NCBI GenBank assembly: GCA_900544405.1
Contig: UQVA01000006.1
Location: 19,960-83,959 of the forward strand
DNA length: 64,000 nt
Reading direction: 5' to 3'
Origin: an uncultured Eubacteriales bacterium
GTDB lineage: Bacteria > Bacillota > Clostridia > Oscillospirales > Oscillospiraceae
Shown here: one piece after another, positions 18,361 to 25,829 of the stretch
Numbering within the stretch: the stretch's first letter is position 1
Layout: each line of letters begins with the position of its first letter
The notes under the pieces: model-generated
What the model was told of the DNA's origin: nothing
What the model saw: only the letters and a program-made list of their open reading frames with translations
Database searches by the model: none
Position numbers and translations under genes: made by a program

Positions 18361-19712
18361 GCCGCCAGGCCTTCCAGTAGGTCGGGGATATTGCCCTCCA
18401 GGTCAAAGTCCCGGTTCAGGTCCACCGTAACACGGGAGGAGTCTGCGTTGAAGCCGGTGATCCGGATGATCTCCCGATACCAGCCCTGCAGCTGACTGTT
18501 CACAGCACTGACACCCTGCAGCACCTGGGCAAAATCCGTATCCAGCGCCGCCGTCATGCCCAGAACGTGCCGTCCGGCCGTCAAGTAGATCTCCATGGGC
18601 TTGCCGTTGTCATCGGCCATCGGCTGCACATACCAGCTGGAGGCATAGCCGAACTTCTGGCAGCTCATCTCGGCGCAGAGCACCTGGCCGTCAATGGAAA
18701 TTTCCCGACCGGAGAAGGCATTGGTTTTGGTATTCTGCTTGACCTTGAAGGCCAGGCAATAGGTACCATCCTCCGGGACTTCAAATTCCCAGGTGATCTG
18801 CTGACCCAGCTCCTTCCAGGTGTTCTTTCCGATGGTATTGTAGTACACGCTCTTGGCGCTGGAAGGCGTTACATGGGCGTAGGCCGTATCATAAGTGGCA
18901 AACAGCGTCACGGCGTTCTTCAGATAGCTCTTTTCCGCCTCATAGGCAGCCATGTAACCCTGGGTGGCTTTCCCGGACCACTGAGCAGACACCTCCGCAT
19001 AGGACTGCAGCGCCGGAGCATTGCCAAAGACCAGGCTTTCCAGTGCGAAGCATTCCTCATTCAGCTCCACCGTCACGGTATGTTCGCCCTTGGTCAGGTA
19101 AAAATATACCGGCTGAGCGCTGTCCCCGCGGGAACTCATCAGCGTTTCACTTTTCCAATCGAACTGTTCCACCATGGCCGGACGAAGATCGTCGCCGACC
19201 ACGTTCTGATGGAAGGCGTTGTCATCCATCCCAAAATAAGTCTCATCCAGGAACGTCCGGTGGAGATTCACATTCTGAGTGCCGGAAAAAGGCACTTCCC
19301 CGTCCAGCGATACCGTCACAACGATGTTGTTGTTCTTACCGGAGATGGGGCAGTAATTCAGCGTCAGCTGATAATAGCCTTCCTCCTCTGCCCGGAACTT
19401 CCAAGTAACGCTGCCGCCCTCCTGCTCCCAGTACAGTGCGGTTTTGCCTCTGTACTCCGAGAGATAGGCGTCGGCATCCATGCTTTCATAACCGGCTGCC
19501 GGAATCTCAATGGACCGGGAGGGCGTATTTTCCGCAGTGGGCTGACCGTGTTCTGCCAGGTAGGTCGAATATGCTTCTGCCAACAGGGTCTGCACGGGTT
19601 CCTCCGCGCTCTGCGTATCCGTCTCCGCAGCCCGCACAGGCATCCCGGAGCTCATACATCCGAACAGCAATACACTCGCCAGAATTCCGGATATCCATTT
19701 CGTAATTTTCAT
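18201..19712 (-). pseudogene. N-terminal part of a large sugar ABC solute-binding protein, truncated
   Basis: 503 codons from ATG 19712. It has a lipoprotein-like signal (LLFGCMSSG) and two carbohydrate-binding-like modules, about 50-220 (YYQLTLNYCPISGKNN) and 240-430 (TYCLAFKVKQN). Then comes the helical linker (DFDLEGNIPDLLEGLAACKE) that in large Paenibacillus-type extracellular binding proteins of about 950 residues leads into the binding domain. The authentic sequence stops near LKEMSTLLEG and ends in about 18 unrelated residues after frame loss. The type 1 binding domain is entirely absent. The gene has its own promoter and operator, and a DUF624 gene precedes it, the usual partner of such binding proteins. 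Confidence 0.7.
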
Positions 19713-19734
19713 ACCGATCCCTCACGATGTCGTT

Positions 19735-19754
19735 GTGTAATCGTTTACTCACAC
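19735..19754 (-). promoter_or_regulatory. LacI-family operator at the solute-binding protein gene
   Basis: GTGTGAGTAAACGATTACAC on the minus strand, an imperfect 20-base palindrome starting 1 base after the -10 hexamer. Core GAGTAAACGATTAC matches the other island copies. Confidence 0.75.
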
Positions 19755-19755
19755 T

Positions 19756-19784
19756 ATTCTACACGTCTTGCGGCCCCTTGTCAA
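19756..19784 (-). promoter_or_regulatory. Promoter of the truncated solute-binding protein gene
   Basis: TTGACA, 17 bases, TAGAAT on the minus strand, directly followed by the operator. The same layout is found at 23619-23647. Confidence 0.8.
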
Positions 19785-19840
19785 TCCGATTGAATAGCCA
19801 AAAATACCCGTTCCGTTTTGTTCATATTGCCCAGTTTCCT

Positions 19841-20491
19841 TTACGCCTCTCCCTCGGAGGGAGGCGGTGCATACCGGTTCAGAAGGCGGCGCATACACAA
19901 AGCATCCGCCCATCCCATCACGCCGGGAAGCGCTACAAACAGCACCGCAAAATTCAGACACAACACGATCAGCCCTACGTTAATTGCCAGAATCAGCAGC
20001 GTCACCGGCAAGTGCCGCATACCGATATAGAATGCGTTCTTCACCGTCGCCAGCAGCGGCAGCTCCCGCCGAAGGGCATAAGGAAACACATAAAGCATGG
20101 TACACAGGTAGATGACCGTAGCCGCTGCAAACAGGCCGAACAGCACCACGCCCATCCAGGACCCCGCCGCAGACCAGAGATAGTAAAAATACAGGTCCAG
20201 CCCGAAAAACAGGCCCAGAGCCAGCAGCACCAGCCACAGCTTGGTATAAAATCCGAACCGATGCCGGAACGCCCCGAAAAAGTCCCGGAGAACGCCGTCC
20301 TCCCGGCCGTCCAGAACATTCAGCAGTACCTGATACATGGCTGCAGTCGAGGCCCCAATGGTCACGACAGGGATGCTGCACACCAGCCACAGAATACCCG
20401 CCAGCAGCACATCGGAAACCTGCGTTAAGAAATCCATAAAACTCCCGTCCGGGGAGAACAGGCGATTGAGAAATGCTTCGATTTTTTTCAT
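19841..20491 (-). CDS. DUF624 (YesL-like) membrane protein, copy 1
   Basis: 216 residues with about five or six hydrophobic segments. LRDFFGAFRHRFG near residue 90 is the characteristic DUF624 stretch, and VCSIPVVTIGASTAAMY near residue 38 is its other hallmark. The function is unknown; the family nearly always accompanies sugar ABC importers of the large binding-protein type. Here it lies directly upstream of the truncated binding protein gene, supporting the view that an importer once followed. A second, divergent copy is at 57001. Confidence 0.85.
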   Translation of the reverse strand: MKKIEAFLNRLFSPDGSFMDFLTQVSDVLLAGILWLVCSIPVVTIGASTAAMYQVLLNVLDGREDGVLRDFFGAFRHRFGFYTKLWLVLLALGLFFGLDLYFYYLWSAAGSWMGVVLFGLFAAATVIYLCTMLYVFPYALRRELPLLATVKNAFYIGMRHLPVTLLILAINVGLIVLCLNFAVLFVALPGVMGWADALCMRRLLNRYAPPPSEGEA

Positions 20492-20517
20492 AAGTTCCTT
20501 TCTTGTGTGGGAAATTC

Positions 20518-21753
20518 TTACAGATTCACGCTGATTTTCTGCAATCCTCCGCCTTCATAAAAGCTGGGGCGAAGGATATCCCGGCACACGGTTTTCCGCA
20601 CGCCTGCGGCCTCCACCGTGATCTCATAAGTGCCAAAAAACAGCCGCGTCCCGCAAATGCCCGCCGTAGAGGTGGTCAGATCCGCATCCGTATGCCACTG
20701 GCGATTGATGAGATCGTCCAGGGCTGCGTAGACCGGCTTCGGGTTCAGATCATCGTCCACCAATCCTGCCGGAGCATTCAGCCAGCGATGATCCGTAAAG
20801 TCGAACCAGGACAGCGCCTCCACCGCCGGGTGGCTGAACACCAGCGTATAAAAATCCTTTGTAAAATCCGCCTGCCAGTACAGGTCCTCCTCAGTCTCCG
20901 AGAACCGGTTCACTGCCCCGGCACCATAATTCATCTCCCCGATAGGCTTGCCGCTGCAAACACTGCACTCCGGAAAATGAATGGGCCAGCCGAATTCCGC
21001 TGCCCGGTCCATGACCCGCAGGGTCTCCTCCTGGGTCCACAAGTCCCGGTGCTGATGGCTCTGCATACCGATGATGTCAATATCCACGTCGTTTTCCCGC
21101 AGAGTCCGCAGGAAATCAAAATATTCCTCCCCGTGGACGTTCCAGTCCCCGTACAGCAGCTTTGCATCCGGCTTCCACTGCCGCACCAGGCGGCTGCCGA
21201 ACTTCATCATCTCCACAGGACCCTTCCGCCGGACCCACCGGGAGACCGGATTGTCAAAGCGGTCGTTGACCGTGGTCTCATTGGCCAGGTCAAAGAAATC
21301 AAAATCATTTCCGTACACAGCCATTAAGTGGTCGATTCGGCGGACATACTCCGCTTCCACATTTTCGTCCGTCACCCAATCCGGGCAAAGCTCATGCCAG
21401 ATCAGAGCATGGAGCTTTTTCTTTAATCCCTGCTCCGTGGCCCAACGCACCAGATTGCCGGTGTACGGCTCGGCATACACACCCCGTTCCGGTTCATACC
21501 ACTGCCAGTGGTAGGGCACCATGGTATAGTTCATCAATTTCGTGAATTCCCGGGTAAAGCGTTCCTCCCGCCCTGGATGCCCCAGCTTTCCATGGGCGTA
21601 GCAAACAGCGCCGAACAAAAACTGATGGTTCTTCATCCGCAGGCTCACCGCTGCATTTTCCGCCGGCTTTCCGTCCTTGAGGACCGTGATCTCCACATCC
21701 GTCATTCGGATCTGCCGGATTCGCTTCCTTGCTTCGTAAATGTACTCGCTCAT
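20518..21753 (-). CDS. GH10-like glycoside hydrolase (endo-xylanase fold)
   Basis: 411 residues. After an N-terminal beta segment, KNHQFLFGAVC leads into the barrel. WQWYEPERG matches the WxxxEPxxG of GH10. FDFFDLANETTVND holds the proposed acid/base E159 (family: DVVNE). DIIGMQSHQHR is the usual GxQxH block, and WPIHFPECSV holds the proposed nucleophile E262 (family: ITELD). The motifs are recognisable but altered, so the target may not be plain xylan. No signal peptide. It overlaps the nucleoside hydrolase gene by four bases (ATGA). Confidence 0.82.
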   Translation of the reverse strand: MSEYIYEARKRIRQIRMTDVEITVLKDGKPAENAAVSLRMKNHQFLFGAVCYAHGKLGHPGREERFTREFTKLMNYTMVPYHWQWYEPERGVYAEPYTGNLVRWATEQGLKKKLHALIWHELCPDWVTDENVEAEYVRRIDHLMAVYGNDFDFFDLANETTVNDRFDNPVSRWVRRKGPVEMMKFGSRLVRQWKPDAKLLYGDWNVHGEEYFDFLRTLRENDVDIDIIGMQSHQHRDLWTQEETLRVMDRAAEFGWPIHFPECSVCSGKPIGEMNYGAGAVNRFSETEEDLYWQADFTKDFYTLVFSHPAVEALSWFDFTDHRWLNAPAGLVDDDLNPKPVYAALDDLINRQWHTDADLTTSTAGICGTRLFFGTYEITVEAAGVRKTVCRDILRPSFYEGGGLQKISVNL

Positions 21754-22643
21754 CTTGTCCTCCCATTGGATGCTTTTTCCGGCCCCATCAGCTTTTCCTT
21801 GATCCAGCGGCGGAAGGCATCCTGGTCGCAGGCCTCCGCCAGCATCACGTTTCCTTCCGCATCCGCTCCGTAGTCCACCAGCGTTCCCCGGGTCAGGCTG
21901 CCCCGCATTTCCACGGCGATCCGGCTTTTCCGGAACACAAAGAATTCCGGCCGGACCAGCATGGCCAGCGCCATGGGGTCGTGCATCATGGGCAGGAAGC
22001 CGAACTTCCGTGTAAAGGTGTTCATCATACCCCGGAGAAAATCCCGATGGGCCGTTCCGGAAACGGCATCCACTTCTTCCTGAGAGAATCCGCTCTGCAT
22101 GGTCACATCAAAGGGGACCAGGTAGATTTTCAGGCCCGAATTCAGCACCAGGTTGGCACTCTCCGGGTCGCAGAGAATGTTCCATTCCGGCCGGCCATTG
22201 TTCACCCGGCCGCCCATGATATATACCGGGCAATCAGTCAGGGCCTCCCGGTCCTTCATCAGGGCCAGGGCCAGATTGGTCAGCGGGCCAATGGCCAGAA
22301 TTGCCATATTGGGGTTATCACGGGCGCATTGAAGCAAAAGGTCACTGCCGTGAAGTCCGGACAGTACATACATATTTTCAGCCAGTACCCCGGTATCCGG
22401 GATATTGCGCTCATCCCATTCCCCGCAAAGCGGATTCCCGCAACCGGCCGCCACCGGCACCGGCGCTCCGCCGCATTGCTCGATCACGTTGCAGGCCACC
22501 TGCGCCCGCCATTCCGGCCGGAGATACACCGTGGATACGCCCAACAGGCGGATGCTTTCACACCGGAGGGCCGCCGTCAGGGCCAGGGCATCATCCACGT
22601 CTCCACCCATATCCGTATCGATAAAAAGCTTGATTTTGTCCAT
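21750..22643 (-). CDS. Nucleoside hydrolase family protein, copy 2
   Basis: 297 residues from ATG 22643, with AGAGGAAAG just upstream; an ATG five codons earlier overlaps the ribokinase stop and has weaker support. LFIDTDMGGDVDDALAL is the calcium site, with LAIGPLTNLALAL, PEWNILCDPESA and MMHDPMALAM as further family blocks. It differs clearly from copy 1 at 12639, though both keep all the metal ligands seen. It lies between a ribokinase and a GH10-like gene in one transcript, so the pentose it releases can go straight to the kinase. Targets other than ordinary nucleosides are possible. Confidence 0.88.
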   Translation of the reverse strand: MDKIKLFIDTDMGGDVDDALALTAALRCESIRLLGVSTVYLRPEWRAQVACNVIEQCGGAPVPVAAGCGNPLCGEWDERNIPDTGVLAENMYVLSGLHGSDLLLQCARDNPNMAILAIGPLTNLALALMKDREALTDCPVYIMGGRVNNGRPEWNILCDPESANLVLNSGLKIYLVPFDVTMQSGFSQEEVDAVSGTAHRDFLRGMMNTFTRKFGFLPMMHDPMALAMLVRPEFFVFRKSRIAVEMRGSLTRGTLVDYGADAEGNVMLAEACDQDAFRRWIKEKLMGPEKASNGRTR

Positions 22644-22654
22644 AGTCTTTCCTC

Positions 22655-23554
22655 TCATCGGAAATTCCGGTACAGCTCCGAATCAATCACTTCCGCATAG
22701 GAAGGAACGGAATCGGCAGCACCGGGCCGGGTCACCGCAATGGCGCTGGCCACCGTCGCCAGCTTCAAGGTTTCTTCCTGGCTGCGGCCATCCAGAATAC
22801 CCCGCAGGAAGAAGCCGATGAAGGTATCTCCGGCAGCCGTGGTATCCACCGCCTCCACGGAGCAGGCCTTCACACGGGTGCGGACTCCGTTAGCAGCATA
22901 AATGGCCCCGTCTTTTCCCAGGGTCAGCAGGACGTTTATCCGGGGGTAGGCTTTCTCCAGGGCGTCCAGAATTCCCTCCGGTTCCGTTTCATCAGAAAGC
23001 CCTGCGCCCTCCACCTCGTTCACAATCAGCCAGGTAACCTTGTCCAGCGGGTACTGACGGACGGAATCGTCATAAGGAGCCGCATTGAACGCAATCCGCA
23101 AGCCTCGCTCCCAGGCCTGTTCCATGATATAGGGAATATTGTTGATTTCGTTCTGCAGGACGATCACATCCCCCGGCTGGCACTGTTCCAGCACCTCGTC
23201 CACAAATCCGTGCGTGAACTGCCGGTTGGTCCCGCCGTAGAGGATGATGGAATTCTGACCGTTGGCGTCCACCTGGATGATGGCGTGGCCGTTGGCCCCA
23301 TTTCCTGTGCGGACAAGGCGGGTGTCCACTCCCTTGGACGCCATTTTTTCTTTCAGAAAATCGCCCTCCGGACCGATATAGGCGGCGTGCCAGACCTCCA
23401 CCCCGGAGCGGGCAATGGCAATGGACTGGTTCAAGCCCTTTCCGCCGCAGCCCTTGGTCATGCGGATGCAGTCCTTGGTCTCGCCGGGCTGAATAAAATG
23501 CTCCATGGCATAAACATAGTCGATGTTGCAGGAGCCGATGTTCACAGCTTTCAT
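22655..23554 (-). CDS. rbsK: Ribokinase (PfkB family)
   Basis: 299 residues. The substrate motif GGKGLNQSIAIARSG is very close to the GGKGANQA of ribokinases, and VDTTAAGDTFIGFFLRG is the catalytic loop with the base aspartate. ATNxVEG-like text appears as LIVNEVEGAGLS. It would make ribose 5-phosphate from ribose in the cytosol. First gene of the minus-strand operon, with GAGGAAAATTG before the ATG, and driven by the operator-linked promoter at 23619. The nucleoside hydrolase behind it is a natural source of ribose. Confidence 0.9.
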   Translation of the reverse strand: MKAVNIGSCNIDYVYAMEHFIQPGETKDCIRMTKGCGGKGLNQSIAIARSGVEVWHAAYIGPEGDFLKEKMASKGVDTRLVRTGNGANGHAIIQVDANGQNSIILYGGTNRQFTHGFVDEVLEQCQPGDVIVLQNEINNIPYIMEQAWERGLRIAFNAAPYDDSVRQYPLDKVTWLIVNEVEGAGLSDETEPEGILDALEKAYPRINVLLTLGKDGAIYAANGVRTRVKACSVEAVDTTAAGDTFIGFFLRGILDGRSQEETLKLATVASAIAVTRPGAADSVPSYAEVIDSELYRNFR

Positions 23555-23597
23555 TCAATTTTCCTCCTCACAGGAAATCCGTCCAGGTACGCCGGAC

Positions 23598-23615
23598 GGT
23601 AATCGTTTACTCACC
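23598..23615 (-). promoter_or_regulatory. LacI-family operator at the ribokinase operon
   Basis: GGTGAGTAAACGATTACC on the minus strand, three bases after the -10 element. A palindrome except for the centre and one pair. Confidence 0.78.
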
Positions 23616-23618
23616 CTC

Positions 23619-23647
23619 ATTCTATCTATAACCGTTCAGAATGTCAA
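23619..23647 (-). promoter_or_regulatory. Promoter of the ribokinase operon
   Basis: TTGACA, 17 bases, TAGAAT on the minus strand. Near-identical in layout to the promoter at 19756. Confidence 0.8.
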
Positions 23648-23678
23648 GGAATTTTTTGTAGAAGATTACAACTTCCTG

Positions 23679-23707
23679 TTGACATTGGCCCCTGGGGATG
23701 ATATTCT
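23679..23707 (+). promoter_or_regulatory. Promoter of the GH13-xylulokinase operon
   Basis: TTGACA at 23679-23684, 17 bases, TATTCT at 23702-23707, about 61 bases before the ATG at 23769. It is back to back with the ribokinase promoter. Confidence 0.78.
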
Positions 23708-23718
23708 ATACTCGCATA

Positions 23719-23734
23719 GAGAAAACGATTACTC
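23719..23734 (+). promoter_or_regulatory. LacI-family operator at the GH13-xylulokinase operon
   Basis: GAGAAAACGATTACTC, an imperfect palindrome at about +5 to +20 relative to the expected start site. Confidence 0.75.
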
Positions 23735-23768
23735 TTTTCTTCATTTTTTCACTTGGAGGGTACCCACC

Positions 23769-25826
23769 ATGACACTGTCCAACGATTTTCTCACCTGCCG
23801 TTTTGACGACGCCGGGAAGCTCTTATCCGTTTCCCACGGGGCGCTCCGGCTGCCCTTCGACGGCTTTGCCTTTGATCTGGGCTGCCAGGAGCAGTCCGTG
23901 AACGGCCTGCTGGAATACGAATCCATGCTGGAATTCCGCACCTGGAACCTGCCGGACATCCGGCCCACGGGAAAGCGCTTCTCCCGCACCCCAAAAAGCA
24001 TCGCCCAGGCAAAAGACCAAATCACCGTGACCTATGCTCTGGAACAGCTGGATGTTGCCGTCTCCTATGTTCTGATGCCGACCGCCCTGAAAATCGATCT
24101 GCGTATTCTGAACACCACTGCTGCGCCGCTGTATCTCAACGCCTGCGCATTCCTGCTGTCTCTGGCCCAGACGGAGGGCGTCGTATTTGACTTCCCCGGA
24201 AACGCCCCCATCTATCACTGTGAAAGCACCCTTCTGGAAAACCGGAAGCCGGTCCAGACGGGTCTTATCAACTTTGCCACCCACACGTCTCTACCCGGAG
24301 GCGACATGAACCTCCTTTTCCTGGACAAAATTGAAAAATGGGGCTGCGGCGTTTACCGGGATGACGACCGCACCACCTACGTCTACAATGCAGGCCTGGA
24401 GATCGACCTCAAGGCTCAGGAAAGCTGCTGTGTGGGCAGCCTTTACCTGACGCCCTGCATTCCCGCTGAGGACGGGAACCCCTATCTGCAAATTCGGGAT
24501 CTGGTGGCCTCCCTTGGCTACGCCCCCACCACCCAGGGCATTCATGACGGCGTGATGTATTCCTGCCACCCCTCCGGGACCATGGATGCAGGCTTCCCCC
24601 TGAAGGATGATCTCTACCAGTACGCCGAATATCTCCCCAAGCTGAAGTCCATGGGCATTGACCATGTGTGGCTGCTGCCGGTCTTTGACCACAACGAAAA
24701 CGGCGTCTACCATTCCAATGACCAGTCCGTGATCGATCAGCGCTACGGCGGAGAAGAAGGCTGCAAATACTACTGCGACAAGGCCCACGACCTGGGCATG
24801 ACCATTCTCTTTGACTATGTTCCCCACGGCCCCGCCCCGGAGTTCCCCGTCGCACGGGACAACCCCGAATGGCCCAGCAAGCGTCGGGACGGCAGCCTGC
24901 AGGACGAATGGGAATGTGTTTCCATGGACTATAACCATCCCGGTTATCAGGAATACACCGCCGAGCTGGTCCACGATCACGTCAGGCGCTTCGGAGTGGA
25001 CGGCGCCCGGATTGACTGCGCCATGGGCGGTCTGTCCAACTGGCGGCCCTACCGGGACAACCGTCCCAGCGGCAACAGCGTCCTGGCCGGTGTGCATATC
25101 ACCGAAGCCATCCGCAATGGCTTCCTCCGTGGCGGCAAGCCCAGCTTCATCCTGCCGGAGAACTTCAACCTGATTCCCAACTATTACCACTGCACCGATC
25201 TGTTCTACGGCATGAACCTTTACCGGGCGTTCGTAGAGCTGGAAAGCCTCCTGAAAACCGCCCCGGCCCAGTATGCGGCGCTGCTCACCGATTTCCTGGA
25301 GCGGGAAAGCTGGATCACCCCGGCAGACTACCACAAAATGCGCTTCCTGGGCAATCACGATACCGTTTCCTGGGTCTGGCAGTCCAAGCGTGCCGTGGAT
25401 TGCTACGGCGTTGGCGGAGCGAAAGCCCTGTTCGCCCTCATCAGCCTCATTGACGGCGTTCCCATGATCTATCAGGGAGACGAGGACCCCACCATCTACG
25501 GCGGGACCACCGAGAATCTCACGGACTTCTTCACCCGGCTCTTTGCGGACCGGAAGCACTTCCTGCCCAGAGGCAGCAACCTGACCACCTATCTGCACAC
25601 CGGCACGCCGGTCATGGCCTTCATCCGGGAGCCTCAGGAGGTCCCCGCCGCCGACTACCAGACCGAAGGGGCCGGACGTGTCCTGGTCCTCATCAATCTG
25701 TCGGACACGCCTCAGCCCGTTCCGGCCCAGGCCCAGGGCTGCTCTGTACTTGCCGACTCTGCCGGTGCAGCCCAGGCGGATGCGGACCTGGCTCCCTTTG
25801 CCTACCGGCTTCTTCAGGTGGTGTAA
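23769..25826 (+). CDS. GH13-type alpha-glucan enzyme, cytosolic paralogue
   Basis: 685 residues from ATG 23769, with GGAGGG 8 bases upstream; the frame opens 82 codons earlier through the promoter, which is not coding. An N-terminal beta-sandwich (about 1-240) precedes a GH13-like barrel. LFDYVPHGPA is region I; GVDGARIDCAMGG is region II with nucleophile D416; ILPENFN holds acid/base E464; FLGNHDTVSW is region IV. There is no signal peptide. The next gene is a lipoprotein paralogue, so the pair would act inside and outside the cell on related substrates. I cannot fix the GH13 subfamily; the conserved ECVSMDYNHPGY region is shared by both copies. Confidence 0.83.
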   Translation: MTLSNDFLTCRFDDAGKLLSVSHGALRLPFDGFAFDLGCQEQSVNGLLEYESMLEFRTWNLPDIRPTGKRFSRTPKSIAQAKDQITVTYALEQLDVAVSYVLMPTALKIDLRILNTTAAPLYLNACAFLLSLAQTEGVVFDFPGNAPIYHCESTLLENRKPVQTGLINFATHTSLPGGDMNLLFLDKIEKWGCGVYRDDDRTTYVYNAGLEIDLKAQESCCVGSLYLTPCIPAEDGNPYLQIRDLVASLGYAPTTQGIHDGVMYSCHPSGTMDAGFPLKDDLYQYAEYLPKLKSMGIDHVWLLPVFDHNENGVYHSNDQSVIDQRYGGEEGCKYYCDKAHDLGMTILFDYVPHGPAPEFPVARDNPEWPSKRRDGSLQDEWECVSMDYNHPGYQEYTAELVHDHVRRFGVDGARIDCAMGGLSNWRPYRDNRPSGNSVLAGVHITEAIRNGFLRGGKPSFILPENFNLIPNYYHCTDLFYGMNLYRAFVELESLLKTAPAQYAALLTDFLERESWITPADYHKMRFLGNHDTVSWVWQSKRAVDCYGVGGAKALFALISLIDGVPMIYQGDEDPTIYGGTTENLTDFFTRLFADRKHFLPRGSNLTTYLHTGTPVMAFIREPQEVPAADYQTEGAGRVLVLINLSDTPQPVPAQAQGCSVLADSAGAAQADADLAPFAYRLLQVV

Positions 25827-25829
25827 GCC

